A DNA stretch of 64,000 bases from Henricia sp. BOLD:AAB3569 (taxonomy: Eukaryota; Echinodermata; Asteroidea; Spinulosida; Echinasteridae). Position numbers and translations under genes: made by a program. The stretch is taken from assembly GCA_037783545.1 (NCBI GenBank), contig JBBELK010000635.1, positions 310,001-374,000 on the forward strand, written 5' to 3'. Shown one piece after another: positions 1 to 11,430 of this stretch (position 1 is its first letter; each line of letters opens with the position of its first letter). Under the pieces are notes generated by a model. That model was not told the DNA's origin and did no database searches. It was given only the letters and a program-made list of their open reading frames with translations.

Positions 1-239
1 TGAATCATTTAAGACACGTGAATGATGACACAGTGGTTAATCACCTTAAGATCGCCAAATGTTTTATCGCTTTACTGGTTCCAATAGCATGGCGCTGCAA
101 AATGGTTTTAAAATATACACGTAGTGAACTCATTTGGTATTTGAAACGTGCTTAAGCATGGGGCGCTTAAAGACAGATGTCATTTCCTTAAGTAGGCCCC
201 TTAACGGGGCAGGAGAGCTTGTCACCTTACTGGTACAGG

Positions 240-835
240 AACAGCGGTGGTGGCGGCGACGGCGGCGGCAGTGGCGGCGCAAAGAGCAGCTACAGCAGCG
301 GCAAGAGCAGCTACAGCAGAAGTAACAGCGGCAAGAACAGTGGCAGCAGCGACCGCAGCAGGAGCAGGAGCAGGTACGGCAGCGGCAAGTGCAACGAAAG
401 CAGCAGCGGCAAGAACAGTGGCAGCAGCGACGGCGGCAGCGACCGCAGCAGCAGCAGCAAGATCAGGTACGACAGCGGCAAGAGCAGCGAAAGCAGCGGC
501 AAGAGCAGCTACAGCAGAAGCAGCAGCGGCAAGAACAGTGGCAGCAGCGACGGCGGCAGCGACTGCAGCAGCAGCAGCAAGAGCAGGTACGGCAGCGGCA
601 AGAGCAGCGAAAGCAGCGGCAAGAGTAGCGACAGCGGCAGCGACAGAAGTGGCAAGAGCATCATCAGCAACAGCAACTACAGCAGCAACATCAGCAACAG
701 CAACATAAGCAGCAACTACAGCAGTAGCAGCAACTACAGCAGTAGCAGCAGCAGCAGCTGCATCGACAGCGGCAGAACCAAACGCAGATGAATAAAAAAA
801 ACAGCAGGCATCAGCAGAATAATTATCAGCAGCAG
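240..835. repeat. compound CAG/GGC-type trinucleotide repeat
   Basis: About 600 bases of interrupted AGC/GGC/AAC triplets, ending near a polyA-like run. Within it a higher-order unit recurs: the word aagaacagtggcagcagcga starts at 411 and at 531 (120 bases apart), with a related copy near 331. Because the period is a multiple of three, all + frames stay open; one gives Ser/Gly-rich, another Ala-rich and another Gln/Arg-rich translation, and the minus strand is Leu-rich. No splice border, signal peptide or domain favours a frame. A low-complexity exon is possible but not shown. Confidence 0.85.
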
Positions 836-840
836 TAAAT

Positions 841-1640
841 GTAAAATCACCAAATAGCCCAGTTAATAGCCCCGTTTAATTACGATGAGAAAAATGTTTA
901 GGAAAAAAAGTTTAGGTTTTGTTGTAGCTAGTTGCCCTATGCTTCTCCAGATTTGACAAGATAATTTTACATTACAGCGTCGCAAGTTTCACGGGACAGA
1001 CGGTGGTGCGCGGCAACAAATCAGACGGAAAACACCTATTACTTAAGCTAACACATATATTGCTGCTGAGAGGCCAACCATTTTGTTGTTTGCACTTGCC
1101 TCACATATGCGGAAGTTGTCTCAGTACGTCCTAGTAATGTTGGCCGACTTCCAACTAATAAGTGCAAATTATACCGTAGGCTAAACAGCCTATACGTAGC
1201 CAAAGGTACATAATTATTATAAAGACGGTGTTCTCATTCTGTGAGGTCTTGTGTATTATAGAGGTACCTTCGATTTTGTATAAAAGAAAAGATTTTACTC
1301 CAGTCACGCGACAAATCGCGAGGGAAACGAGTCGTGAATGATGGATGACGGAAAAGACCTGACTATCGATTTAAAAAATGGAGACGGGAAACAAAAACAA
1401 ATCACGATTGCATGTTTACGTAAACTTGCAATAAGCGTACGGTTGGTGTGTTAGTGGCAAAGAGTGACACCTTTGTTATATGTGCAGGTCCGAGTCCGAG
1501 TTAATGTATATTTCATGGTGATATTTAGTTTCTTTGAATGTGGCCAACTGTGGGGATAAGGCATAGATACTTCTACATGTAGAACAAATCTGGCATCTTG
1601 AAAACAAAGGCATGATTAATTGCCTTTCTTGTGATTAATG
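841..1640. other. stretch without a recognised gene
   Basis: AT-rich unique-looking sequence between the trinucleotide repeat and the promoter-like stretch. I see no long ATG-initiated frame, no splice-bounded exon and no clear repeat. Confidence 0.5.
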
Positions 1641-1669
1641 AATAGAGATGTTTATCTTACTTAAGTTCC

Positions 1670-1850
1670 TTCTCACGTGGACCACCCTAGCTTCCCTCGT
1701 TTGCCTCAATTTACACGTCCAGCATGCTAGTCACGTGAATGATTCTGCGCTTGCGCACACGGAAAATGAAGTGGGCGTCGCTATTGGTTATAAGTCCTCG
1801 CTCGCCTGTTGTCACGTCAGTATTTATGCGTAATTCGCGGACTCGTGTCA
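1670..1850 (+). promoter_or_regulatory. promoter-like cluster with E-boxes, NRF1-like, CCAAT and CRE-like sites
   Basis: Within 160 bases there are two CACGTG E-boxes (1674-1679, 1732-1737), an NRF1-like word tgcgcttgcgca (1746-1757), an inverted CCAAT box (attgg, 1783-1787), a CRE-like gtcacgtcag (1811-1820) and a TATA-like tatttatg (1821-1828). The following 230 bases are CpG-richer than the surroundings and end in a strong splice donor. Together these look like a polymerase II promoter reading rightward. The words are seen directly; binding and transcription are inferred. Confidence 0.5.
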
Positions 1851-2077
1851 GAAGCCGTGACGAGCTGCGTTCTCTCTTGTGAAGTAAAAAGGGGAAAAAG
1901 AAAGAGCGAACGGAGTTTGGTCGCAGCGTGAGCCTTTAGCAAACTGTCGTGGGTGAGCGGACAATCAACAACGGTCGTGCTGCTTGCAAGATTTCCAGTG
2001 AAAACTCCAGACTTCTGTCTCAAGTCCAGTCCCAGCATTAGCGGTGTTTTCAAGCGGGCAAAGGGAGAACATTCAAG
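1850..2077 (+). other. candidate non-coding first exon (5' UTR)
   Basis: This is a GC-richer block starting about 25 bases after the TATA-like word and ending at 2077 in CAAG|GTAAGT, a near-perfect donor. It contains no ATG on the + strand, as expected of an untranslated first exon. The start coordinate is only an estimate from the TATA spacing. No coding exon was found close by. The next convincing acceptor with an ATG is at 20909 (peptide gene A), so a 19-kb intron linking them is possible, but the target could also lie beyond anything recognised here. Confidence 0.4.
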
Positions 2078-2940
2078 GTAAGTGGCGCAGCGTGTCAGGA
2101 ACTGTTTTGTCAACAGCCCACTTCAATTTGTCTCGATCGAGCAACCCGACACAATTGCCGCGCGGTTGAAACCGAAGATGTTTGGAATATTGACCGATTT
2201 ATCTTTACGAGACCTGTTGAAATTCAAACTTTGCACGTCCCTTGAAGCAAAACACAAGGTGCTTGCCTTGCAAAAATGCTTATACAAATGCTGGCGATTA
2301 GAAAATAATCAAACTTTCACAATGGCAAAATAATATCTTTAATCCTTTTAACATTCACTTAAGCTTTGAGTGCGTCATGTGACTTACGAAGGACTTTTGG
2401 AAGTAACACTAACCCTCTCGAATGGCTTGTGCAAAATTCAAACTAAGGTGCAATTTTATGATCTTCAGTGTTAAATACAACGTTTGGCGATGCACATACT
2501 ACATGTATAGGAGAAAATATAGCCATAAAACGAAACAATCTATTTTCACATTTATAATATTTGGTATGCGAGTGTGAAGGTAGAAACCGTGGATTTATGG
2601 GGAAAATTATTCTGCTACCATCTATATTACGACTAAGGTTTTTGGTAGTATAGGATTCTGCAGGGTCTCAGCAAATCATACATAATGCAAGTCTTGATTT
2701 CAATGGGACAATAAAGACAAACTTGTCTATAGTGGTCATCCGAGGACGGCCACTATATAGTGTACTTACTACAGTATTGTACAAAATAAACATACCCACT
2801 CAGCACTTCCCCACCGTGAACAAAAGCTGATAATTAATACACGTAAAAGCATTAAACAAAAATGGCCACATGTACTGGGCTCAGTCGATTCAGTTGGGAC
2901 ATTAATAATTATCTTGTTACCCCGAGTGAAATTTTCCTGT

Positions 2941-3227
2941 AATTGTGTCCGGAATGAGTCTACCAGGGCATATTGTAATATTTTACCAGCTTTACTTAAA
3001 TATTTATTAAATATCCAGACAGAAGTTTCCCTCAAGGCTATAATCACAGCGCTGATTACGTGATTTACAGGATAGTGGATGAGTAATTTTCATGCAATTG
3101 TGTCCGGAATGAGTCTACCAGGGCATATTGTAATAATTTACCAGCTTTACTTAAATATTTATTAAATATCCACACAGAGGTTTCCCTCAAGGCTATAATC
3201 ACAGCGCTGATTACGTGATTTACAGGA
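2941..3227. repeat. tandem duplication, about 132-bp unit
   Basis: Two near-identical copies start with aattgtgtccggaatgagtc at 2941 and 3096 (155 bases apart) and end in acgtgatttacagga. They differ at a few positions. Copy 2 runs into different sequence at about 3227. No coding potential is evident. The stretch 2078-2940 upstream shows no gene. Confidence 0.85.
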
Positions 3228-3792
3228 AATAAATAGTGAATTAATATTTGTTTTAATATTTCAGTAGTCAAATACAACGAGGTATTGCTTGTCACATCGC
3301 AAAACCTCGGGCAAGGCTCAGGTTTGTGTACTTTTTCTTCATTTCTGACGGACAGTATAAAAGTGAGCTCGAGATATCGATTGATCTTTCTGTTTGCTAA
3401 TGTAATAAACCCATTTTTTGTCACTCGCGTTTCTCTTCAGTCACGAAAATGACTCGCGGCAACAACTCCTGTCGTAAAAGCGTGCATTTTTTGTAATGCT
3501 CATTTATCGTTTGAGAAAAAGTAATGGGAGACTGATCGAATAAGAATCAGCTTCAAATTGCCAACAGAAATAACGTTTCAGTCACGATGAAAATGCTACA
3601 AACAGCGTTGCACATTTTATGCTGCGGTCCTTTGCTTAAAAAAAAATCCCAATTCGGTTGAAATACATTATGTGTCCTATTTTGGTGGGTTTGCAGTGCA
3701 TTCGACAAAAGGAAACAAGATGTTCATCATGGTAATCTTCTGTTGTCTTGCAGAGTGGTCAACGGCGGGCGACGGTGTAAACAGTATTTCAC
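3228..3792. other. stretch without a recognised gene
   Basis: AT-rich sequence following the duplication. No exon or repeat border was identified. Confidence 0.4.
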
Positions 3793-4024
3793 ATTGAAGG
3801 TATACGTATGATAGGATTGACAATTTGAGATGAATTTTAGAAACATGAGAACATTGCAGTGACCCGACTGGGATTCGAACCCAGGTCCTTGGAATACAAG
3901 GCCAACTGCTCTACCAAATGAGCTATCTGGGCATCCCGCCGGAGCCTCACAACAATCTTGTGCTTGCCACTCGTGTTTCTAAAATTCATCTCCAATTGTT
4001 AATCATATCATATATACCTTCAAT
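3793..4024 (-). mobile_element. tRNA-derived element enclosed by long terminal inverted repeats
   Basis: On the minus strand this holds a tRNA-like body (about 3862-3936) with an A-box-like tagctcatttgg (complement of 3914-3925) and a B-box ggttcgaatcc (complement of 3871-3881). Unlike an ordinary SINE it is bounded by matching inverted ends. The left end from 3793 (attgaaggtat) through gagatgaattttagaaac pairs with the right end through gtttctaaaattcatctc up to 4024 (accttcaat), about 50-57 bases each. The tRNA-like part is unlikely to be functional: the body is repeated in the next feature and diverges at several positions. Confidence 0.7.
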
Positions 4025-4129
4025 ATAATAATAATGACCTCACCTATAGTGAATGAGTTGGCATGGGTTTTTCCCCTATGGACGTAAGACCTCTCTTTAC
4101 GATAGGCCATTAGTGTATAGCGAAATTGG

Positions 4130-4306
4130 TTGGCATGAATTTGCCCCACTGCATTGTTGGAAAAAGAGTGGCAAGCACGAGATTGTTGTGATGCTCCAGC
4201 GGGATGCCCAGTTGGTAGAGCAGTTGGCCATGTATGCCAAGGACCTAGGTTCGAATTCCAGTCGGGGCACTGCAATTTTCTCGTTTGTCTAAAATTCATC
4301 TCCAGT
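4130..4306 (+). mobile_element. second, inverted copy of the tRNA-derived element
   Basis: On the + strand this repeats the core of the element at 3793-4024. It shares gagtggcaagcac, a tRNA-like body with B-box ggttcgaattcc (4248-4259), and the right-end words ctcgtttg and ctaaaattcatctcca. Its left inverted end is not preserved. The two copies lie head-to-head about 150 bases apart, so the locus could form a long hairpin. Confidence 0.65.
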
Positions 4307-4556
4307 ATTAGACATGTATTTTCAACGTTTATTCAACATTTTTAAACTTTCGCAAACGAAGTTACTGTGCAAATGATCATTTGGCGTATGCAAAATTATA
4401 GTTTAGAAAATGCGCCAATTGTAATTTTGGAGGAAATGAAGACGACACCTAAAAAACTAACAGAGCTGTTTTGTGACAAAGCGAACGGCATTTTTCCCAG
4501 CTTTGGACACCGAAATTGTATACTATATCTGTATTATTTTATCAGTCCCCAAGCCG

Positions 4557-4870
4557 TGTCCGCATTGGACTTGTTTTTTCGGGAGGTTTTACCGAAACGA
4601 TGGTAAAATGAAAATTTGCTAAAATTTTATTGCTGTCCGCATTCGGACTTTTTTGACACGGTAAATTTTACCAAGACCGTGTCTTTTCGCAGTATGAATT
4701 TTTCGCATTGGACTTATAGTCACGAGAAAATTATCCTGGTCAATTTTCCTCGGTAGCAGTTGACCAGGAAAAGTAACCGCTGGACTCAGGAAAAGTTACT
4801 GTCAGGAAAACGTCCTAGGCTGTCCGCATTGGACTTAAAATGGGAAAAGTACCCATCGTCTCGGTAAATT
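4557..4870. repeat. cluster of small hairpins separated by a repeated 15-mer
   Basis: The word gtccgcattggactt, or a close variant, occurs near 4558, 4635, 4704 and 4822. Between the copies lie short palindromes: gacacggt..accgtgtc around 4655-4683, cctggtca..tgaccagg around 4736-4769, and gtaac..gttac around 4781-4800. This is a modular non-coding repeat of unknown nature. Confidence 0.6.
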
Positions 4871-4872
4871 TC

Positions 4873-5300
4873 CCCCCAAAAAAGGAGACAGGCCTAAATT
4901 CACATACTTGTAATAAATGTTAATTGTACAACGCCTTTCCAGAATCAAATTGCACGGAACCGCATATTAACTGCGATCATACACGAATAGAACTTTGATT
5001 AGTTTTTGAACTGCTGCATGAAACAAATCTTCTCGGATCGCTCGATAAAATGATTGATTCCTACTGACATTCTGTCGCAAGACTGTGCGCAATTTTCCAC
5101 CCATAATGCTTTCCTGGACCATTGAGCCCGATATAAATTACACCTTCAGATGAAATGACCGTCGCTTGGACGGATATTTCCCATCAATTATTTTACGGCA
5201 GTCTCGCGCCATTGCACGCGCTCTTAATGCGGCAATTATAATATGTGATCGCTTGGGCGCACAGCTATATGATTGAGCTCATCATGCTCAAACGAAAACA
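4873..5300. other. stretch without a recognised gene
   Basis: AT-rich sequence with no exon-like signal. Confidence 0.4.
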
Positions 5301-5307
5301 AAGTGGG

Positions 5308-5560
5308 TCAGCTTAAACTGATATTCCACAAGTGTAAAGATTGCCAAAACACATCTATCTTCGAGAAGTGAAGGTCTCCGCTTCGCACACAGAGCCGCTG
5401 GCGAGTCTTTTGGTATATCAGCACCAGCGTAGGCCGAATGAAATGTCTCGAAGGGCTCTCCTGACGAGACTCGCGTTTTGCAACAGAGACCGTCGGTTTC
5501 CGCAGATGAAACACACAGGCTGTAGGCAGATTCTTGAAACAAATCACAACAAAATCGTCT
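5308..5560 (-). other. GC-richer block, possible exon or element fragment on the minus strand
   Basis: The block stands out in base composition from the flanking AT-rich sequence. On the minus strand a reading frame opens at an ATG (5698) and runs 136 codons to 5288, while a second minus frame is also open here. On the minus strand the block is preceded by an AG that could act as acceptor (at about 5517). The translation is Cys- and Ser-rich near its middle, but I recognise no domain. It could be a remnant of a mobile element as easily as an exon. Confidence 0.2.
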
Positions 5561-5699
5561 ATAGTTGATATAAAAAAAGTCTAGTTGATATCCTGCAAAT
5601 GATAGTTGCATATAATCTTTACACAAATAGCTTTTCCGAAAGCCAATAAAAGAATACAATCTCATTTTCAAAACAATACTCAGATAACGTGTTTTCATT

Positions 5700-6890
5700 C
5701 TTTTTTAAATCGCTGTATTTCAAACACAAAATATATTATATCTGTTTTTATACGTAAAGGAATAAACAGACGTAATAGATGGCATTTTAAAAAATCTGGA
5801 ATAAAAGTAATGAATAATTTTGCCAGTAGTGACAATGTTTATGTTTAACTGACACCTATATAACCTCCTTTCTGTAAAAAAGAAAAGAAAAAGAGAAGCT
5901 AACTGATGTTCCTGTGAACATTGCACCAAAACCGTTGATGAATTAGACGACAGAAATGTTATAATGTATCATGGCTTGCGGGCTGCTATTATGAAACAGA
6001 AAACCTCTACGTTAAACAACGCCATGGGCTAGTAATTTTTGTGTTGGGGATTGAATCGTTTCCCAGATAACGAGTGGGAGTGAATGGTGCTACATGTCAC
6101 TGTTTTTCAGATGAGGCTACGCATTCCAGTTTCAAATAATAAACAAGTTTCAAATATATATTAAAAAAACGGGTTATTTAGAAAAAAGAAAAGGGGGACA
6201 TTTGCAAACTTTGTTTCACAATTCATTTTGTATTTTAATTTCATTATTTCTGAATGGTGGATTTTGTTAAAGTTGCACTGTCCGATTTTAGGCCGATTTG
6301 AGCGTCAGAATTTTTTTTACAAATAAATTGCTAATTTTCTAGAAAAGAAAACAGTTATCAGCTTTCATTTGGTACCAAGAACGTAACATTCCGTCAAGGA
6401 TTAATGCCAGTCGATTAAAAGCAAGAAATAATAAAAGACAGGCCGTCTTTTATTCGACAGGGTTATGACGTAAGTGTATGTATATGAGCGTACGCGCACA
6501 TGTACAACATGTGAAGCCTGTTTCAAGAAAGAGGCTATAGTATTTCCAATTCCCGACGTCGGAAATTTAAGTTTTTTTAATATTTTTCGTTACAAAGACA
6601 CGTAAGCTTTCTAAATTCGTTCGCTTGTGTGAATTATGTTTTTAATCCTTTCACCCAAACACGGACAGTGCAACTTTAACCGATATCTTCGTATAAAATT
6701 GATAACCGTCCACAAAGTAGGGAAATTATGCACATTTTCCTAAATTTTATTTCAATAAAATAAAATATAAATTATTTCTGTAATGAGGTTATCAGTATCA
6801 TAATTTGACAAAAAGGCGATAACGTCTACTGCAGCGTTACCGAGTTTAAAGAGAGACATTATTGTTTGGGCTGTGATGATAACAATTATA
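5700..6890. other. stretch without a recognised gene
   Basis: Very AT-rich sequence with many short homopolymers. No exon, SINE or paired inverted ends were identified. Confidence 0.45.
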
Positions 6891-6894
6891 ATAA

Positions 6895-7170
6895 TTACCG
6901 AGAATGGGGCATTTGGGAGACATTTTCGGGAAGCATTTCATGAGTTGCCACTGAGTTACCGGTAACAATTCCACACAAATGGTCCAAAAAAATGGTTCTC
7001 GACCAAGACAAAAATGCTTCTCGACCTAAAAAGAATGGTTTCGACCTAATAAATATGGTTCTTAACATTCTTGAAAAGAGGGAGGCATGGCCATGTCTCC
7101 CTATTTGTCGATGTATCCCTAATACCCCGATAATAACCCTCTCGTGTCTCCCAAGTAACCTATTAAGAAA
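6895..7170. mobile_element. dispersed repeat with GACCTAATAAAAATGGTT words, copy 1
   Basis: This is one of four copies (others near 14035, 26720 and 44740) with a common plan. A left end contains gggagacatt, a middle has reiterated aaaatggtt(c)tcgacctaa words (6977-7065), and a right end contains atgtctcccta. The left and right ends are partly complementary. No protein is encoded. It is probably a non-autonomous DNA element; the superfamily is unknown. Confidence 0.5.
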
Positions 7171-7740
7171 AATACATTTGTGTTTAAACCTGCTTAATTC
7201 CTTGCACACGAATCTGGTTTACAGGTATCACGCTTGGGACATTTAGTAAAATGAAAATTGTCCGTAGGCCTATACTGCCATTACCTGGCTCATAATGGAG
7301 GTTTAGGTTAAACCAAATTTAAGCCGCTATTGACAGGTGTAATTGATCGGATTTGCCATGTGACAATTGATCGGATTTGCCATGTGACAGCGTCGATATT
7401 CCTCGGTACCATGAAATCGATTCCGTCTATACGTGGTTTACTAAACATCCTGCGTTTTTCCATATACCCGGCAGTTATACGTAGATCGAGTATTCGGGAT
7501 AAAGTGGCTGGCGGTTTGATAGATGACTCAGACCTATTGGCATCTCATTTTGATTACCGTGTGATTAGATAAGGAGGTTTGGTTTTTAAAGCTGTATCAT
7601 CCACAAAATGCTTTCGAATAGTTGCTAACATTTTAATGTTAGAAAATGCGAACCACTTTTTGTTTGCAAACCAACTGTGAAACAGCTAAAGGGACTGAAG
7701 TCACCCGGTGACGGACTAGACCACCCTTGTCAAAATCCTG
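7171..7740. other. stretch without a recognised gene
   Basis: It holds a short direct repeat ttgatcggatttgccatgtg near 7342 and 7366 and otherwise nothing recognisable. Confidence 0.45.
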
Positions 7741-7779
7741 GAATCTCAGCAACCTGCTGTTTACTACAGGGCCATTTCT

Positions 7780-8328
7780 TTTCACAGTCCGTGCGTTTTG
7801 GGTGTGGCACCTCGAAAATATATATAGTTTTTTTAAATTGATAATTTTCTAGAAACATAAAAGTTACTCGCTTTCAAATGAGACATCAACGAAAAAATCG
7901 ACCAACGTTTACTGTCAATATTTCAAATTATTGGCGGTCCGCCAATAATTCAAGGCGTAGACTTGCCCAAGTTTGACCTCCCGCTCGGTATGCAATGCGC
8001 AGCGCACAGTGCGCCCTCCGGACCTGTCCAATCTGTTTTCTTCTGTTTCCTCTGTCTCAGAAAGTCTTCGAGACAGAAAAAAAGAGAACTGACAGGCCAC
8101 CAGTCCAGTGGACGCGTTGCACGCACCACACCACAGACCAAACACGGGAAGTCAGACCTGGGCAAGTCTAGGCAAGGCGCAAAAACGGCCGAAAAAACGG
8201 CGTTTTTCACAGGATTGCCGATGTCTAAAATACAAAGTATGATGTTTTGTCGTTAAAGTAAATGTTTTAGAAATTCGTTCGGAGATAAAAATCAAATTTG
8301 CTGAGAACCACGGACTGTATATCTTTAA
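7780..8328. mobile_element. TTAA-type inverted-repeat element, copy 1 (left end degraded)
   Basis: The right end reads ccacggactgtatatcttta and closes with TTAA at 8325-8328. The interior is an imperfect palindrome: gacttgcccaagtttgacct near 7960 pairs with agacctgggcaagtct near 8151, and a tctgttt/agacag core lies at 8030-8075. A full-length relative in opposite orientation lies at 21498-22070. Frames open on both strands here are by-products of the palindrome. It is non-autonomous and possibly piggyBac-like, judged by TTAA only. Confidence 0.7.
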
Positions 8329-8329
8329 G

Positions 8330-10480
8330 TTAAACAGACCTCCGTTTAAAACATGTACGATGAATGAAAGCATATAGTGTGTCTTGCAAAAGAACTCGGG
8401 GCCGGATTTTTTGTTTTTAAATATTCGTGTGTCCAGCAATGTCCCGAGTTGCTAAGAGCGCTTTTTAGACTTTGTTTATCTTGGGATATAGATTACCGGT
8501 ACACGGGTCAATCGTGTCTTGAATGGTGTACCGTTATCACTAAGATTCATGGATATCCACTTTTCCCCTATGGTGTTCTTATACGCTTCACGCACTAGTG
8601 CATCCTAAGTGCCAATAAGGCTCACACCTAAAGCACAGCGTAGGTGGAATGTTTGAACAAAATGGTGTAACAGATGATGCAGACGGAAACTGGATCCCTA
8701 TAATAAGACGTGAGACTAACATGTAGAATGTTCAATGCAGAATGTTCAATGTGAAATATTCAAGTTCATGTAATAGTACCATCAGTAATTATTAGCCATT
8801 CGCGATTTCCTTCGCTAATTGGCCAAAACGCACTCGTTTGGTTACGGTCAACATGTTACGGTTCATTTGAGGGTCACAAGGATGAAATCACGCTGTCATA
8901 TATAATTTATGGACTCTATAATATAGAAAAACCTCATAACATTTTAATCACTTTGGCGAGTGTATATATACCACGTCCTAATGGCGTCATTTTTCAACTC
9001 AAAGAAACCGACCGTGCAACGTAAATATAGTATAACTCCAGAGGTATAACAAGTTATTTAGTTTAGGCCAAAGAAAAAAACTATGTTTAGCGTTAGCGCG
9101 CGCGTCACTTTCAACCCTGCATGTCAAAGCTTAATTTTTTTTTCAAAAACAAACAAACACACACACACACACACTCATCTGTGTACACAGGGGTTTATGG
9201 GGTACTTGCATTGTTGTCCTATTTTCCCTTTTCTTTAGAATTCCTCTGTGGGGTACCACTGTTCCTTTTGAATTTCTTTATGGGGTACCATTGTTCCATT
9301 GTGTTAGGTACCCCACAAGTGTGTCCGTGTTAGACCACCAAGTCGCGCATTACGTACGCACTGTGGACGTTTCTTTGTATTCGTGCACTTAAGAGAATTG
9401 GTCGAAAAATCGTTGTTTTCTCCAAATTCTTCCCTCATCCACCCCAATTGTTTTCCTAATCCATGTTTCTCAACTTTACTCCTGAACCCTAACTTATTTT
9501 TTAACCCTCCACCCCCACCCTAACCCCTTTTCCCAAGTTTGGTCAACCTGACTGTGGACTTGAGCGAACGAGTGCAAGTCCACAATCCGTCACTTTTCCC
9601 CGCAAATTGTGGACTTGAATGGGTTTCGAGTCCACACTACGTACGCAAGGTGCGTACACAAAACATATCGTTAGCGCGTGTCACTTTCAACCCTGCGCGT
9701 CAAAGGTTTTTTTTTAAAGTGTTTTGATTCAAAACATGGCTGTTGGCTTCATGTCAACTTGACTTTATTGCTTGGAATCCACTTACCAAAGAGAAAGTAA
9801 AAAAAGCGAAAAAAAAAACAAAAGCGGCGTCATCACCGCGTCATTTTGGGAGACTCCAACTTACCCTAAACCCTAAATAGTTGTATTGACTGAACAGAGT
9901 ACTTTATTGGTTGTTAAAGGAATATAATACAATATATAATAAAACAAACATATTGATAAACTTGGTTTTACAAGTTAACGAAATCGAATTTTCATTTTAA
10001 GTCCACCTTATGTCAAGCGAAAAAAAACATTATACAAGTTAAGCACTATATAGCACAAAAACATGTTTTTAATTAATTATGTTTCTCCATACGCCTGACA
10101 TTTCGAACAAGTTTTATATTCTAATTTGATGTGGAATCATCTTTTGATCGGACAATAAATCATTAAAGAATCTGACAATGTATTATAGGGGATATTAAAG
10201 TTTGCCTGGATCCTTTCCAAGACGTGGGTTTCTTGTGTGGGCAGCAAAGATTTGCCTTACACTGACATTTCCCGCGTATAGTATTATGGCAGATTTATTT
10301 TCCTGCCACAGGCGCTATGTGCCAAATGAGCGTGTACAGTATTAGAGCTGATGAAGCTTCTAAAGATACAACAAAATAAGGTGCATGTGCCAAATTACCT
10401 GGGACGAGACGTTTCACAAATGAATCACAATATTCCTTGTAGTTCCTGTTGCAACTTGCCGTTGAAGATGTTGACATGAA
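8330..10480. other. gene-free stretch with simple repeats
   Basis: It contains an AC microsatellite (about 9156-9173), repeated ggggtacca/ggggtacc words between 9190 and 9320, a duplicated gcgcgtgtcactttcaaccctgc motif in variant forms (about 9095 and 9673), and aagtccac words around 9545-9630. No exon-like frame was recognised. Confidence 0.5.
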
Positions 10481-10484
10481 AGCA

Positions 10485-11430
10485 TTAATTCTTGTTTATG
10501 CATTGCATGCACCGGAAGCGTAGACCTTTTGGCAAGCGCCATGTTTACATCTATGCTGACGATGTACAGTTATTCTTGACTTTCAATCCTACACTGCCAG
10601 GCGATGCAGTCTGTGCTCTATTTCGACATTCGCAGTGTGTCAAAGATCTTTAAGCCTGGATGGTCTCTAACAAACTAATGATGAACTTGGACAAGACATC
10701 ATTTGTCATTGCCTCTTCTCATCTCCTGCTCATTTCAAGTCTCTCCGTCATCTCACTTTCCACCTCAACGATATTGAAATACTTCCGTCTCCCACTGTGA
10801 GAAATTTAGGCGCTGTTTTTGACCATAATATGAACATGTCTGGTTATGTTACTCAACTCTATCATTCCCTAAATTGGCACATTCGCAACCTCAGACGATT
10901 TCTTGATTTCCATGTAGACTATTGCAGTTGCCTACTCAATAACATTTCCAAGACTGAAATATCCCGCCTGCAAAAACTTCAAAACAGATGTGCCAGGCTT
11001 ATCTTCCAAAAATCTACACACACAAATACATCTCCTCTGCTTAGAGAACTTCACTGGCTTCCAGTCGACCGACGTATTTTATTAGTCCACACCTTTAGAT
11101 CACTTAATAACTCAGCACCAGACTATCTCTCTTTTCTTCTGAACATCCAGACTCATTCATATTCCCTCCGCTCTTCTGATGCTGCTACACTGGTTGTCCC
11201 TCAGCCACGTAAAAAGGCTGAGGACAGGGCTTTTTCTGTTGCTGCTTCCGCCTCTGGAGTCATCTACCCCATTACATCAGGAACTCAGACAGGCTTTCAT
11301 CATTCAAATCTGCTCTAATTAGAAAAAAATATTCCCTCATCTTCTTTTCTTTTTCTTTATGTAAACGCCTTGCATACTCATTTTCAGACGCTATATAAGT
11401 ACAGTTATTATTATTATTATTATTAGGCTA
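10485..11430 (+). pseudogene. decayed non-LTR retrotransposon (LINE) reverse transcriptase fragment
   Basis: The + strand encodes the end of a LINE reverse transcriptase: a catalytic YADD-type motif (VYIYADDVQLFL) near 10540, the SNKLMMNLDKT segment near 10670, then RNLGAVFDHNMNM from 10800, SRLQKLQNRCARLIF near 10960, and the LLRELHWLPVDRRI..NNSAPDYL block typical of CR1/L2-type elements. It is broken: a stop follows SQCVKDL, the frame shifts near 10730, the usual stretch before DYC..LL is shortened near 10910, and the frame shifts again near 11250. The 3' end has an (ATT)n tail at about 11408-11427, as in L2/CR1-like families. It has no function now. Confidence 0.9.

Noticed and set aside
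3862-4270. Two apparent tRNA genes
   Set aside because: They are imperfect copies of each other, set in a repeat with inverted ends, so they are repeat-borne tRNA remnants, not working tRNAs.
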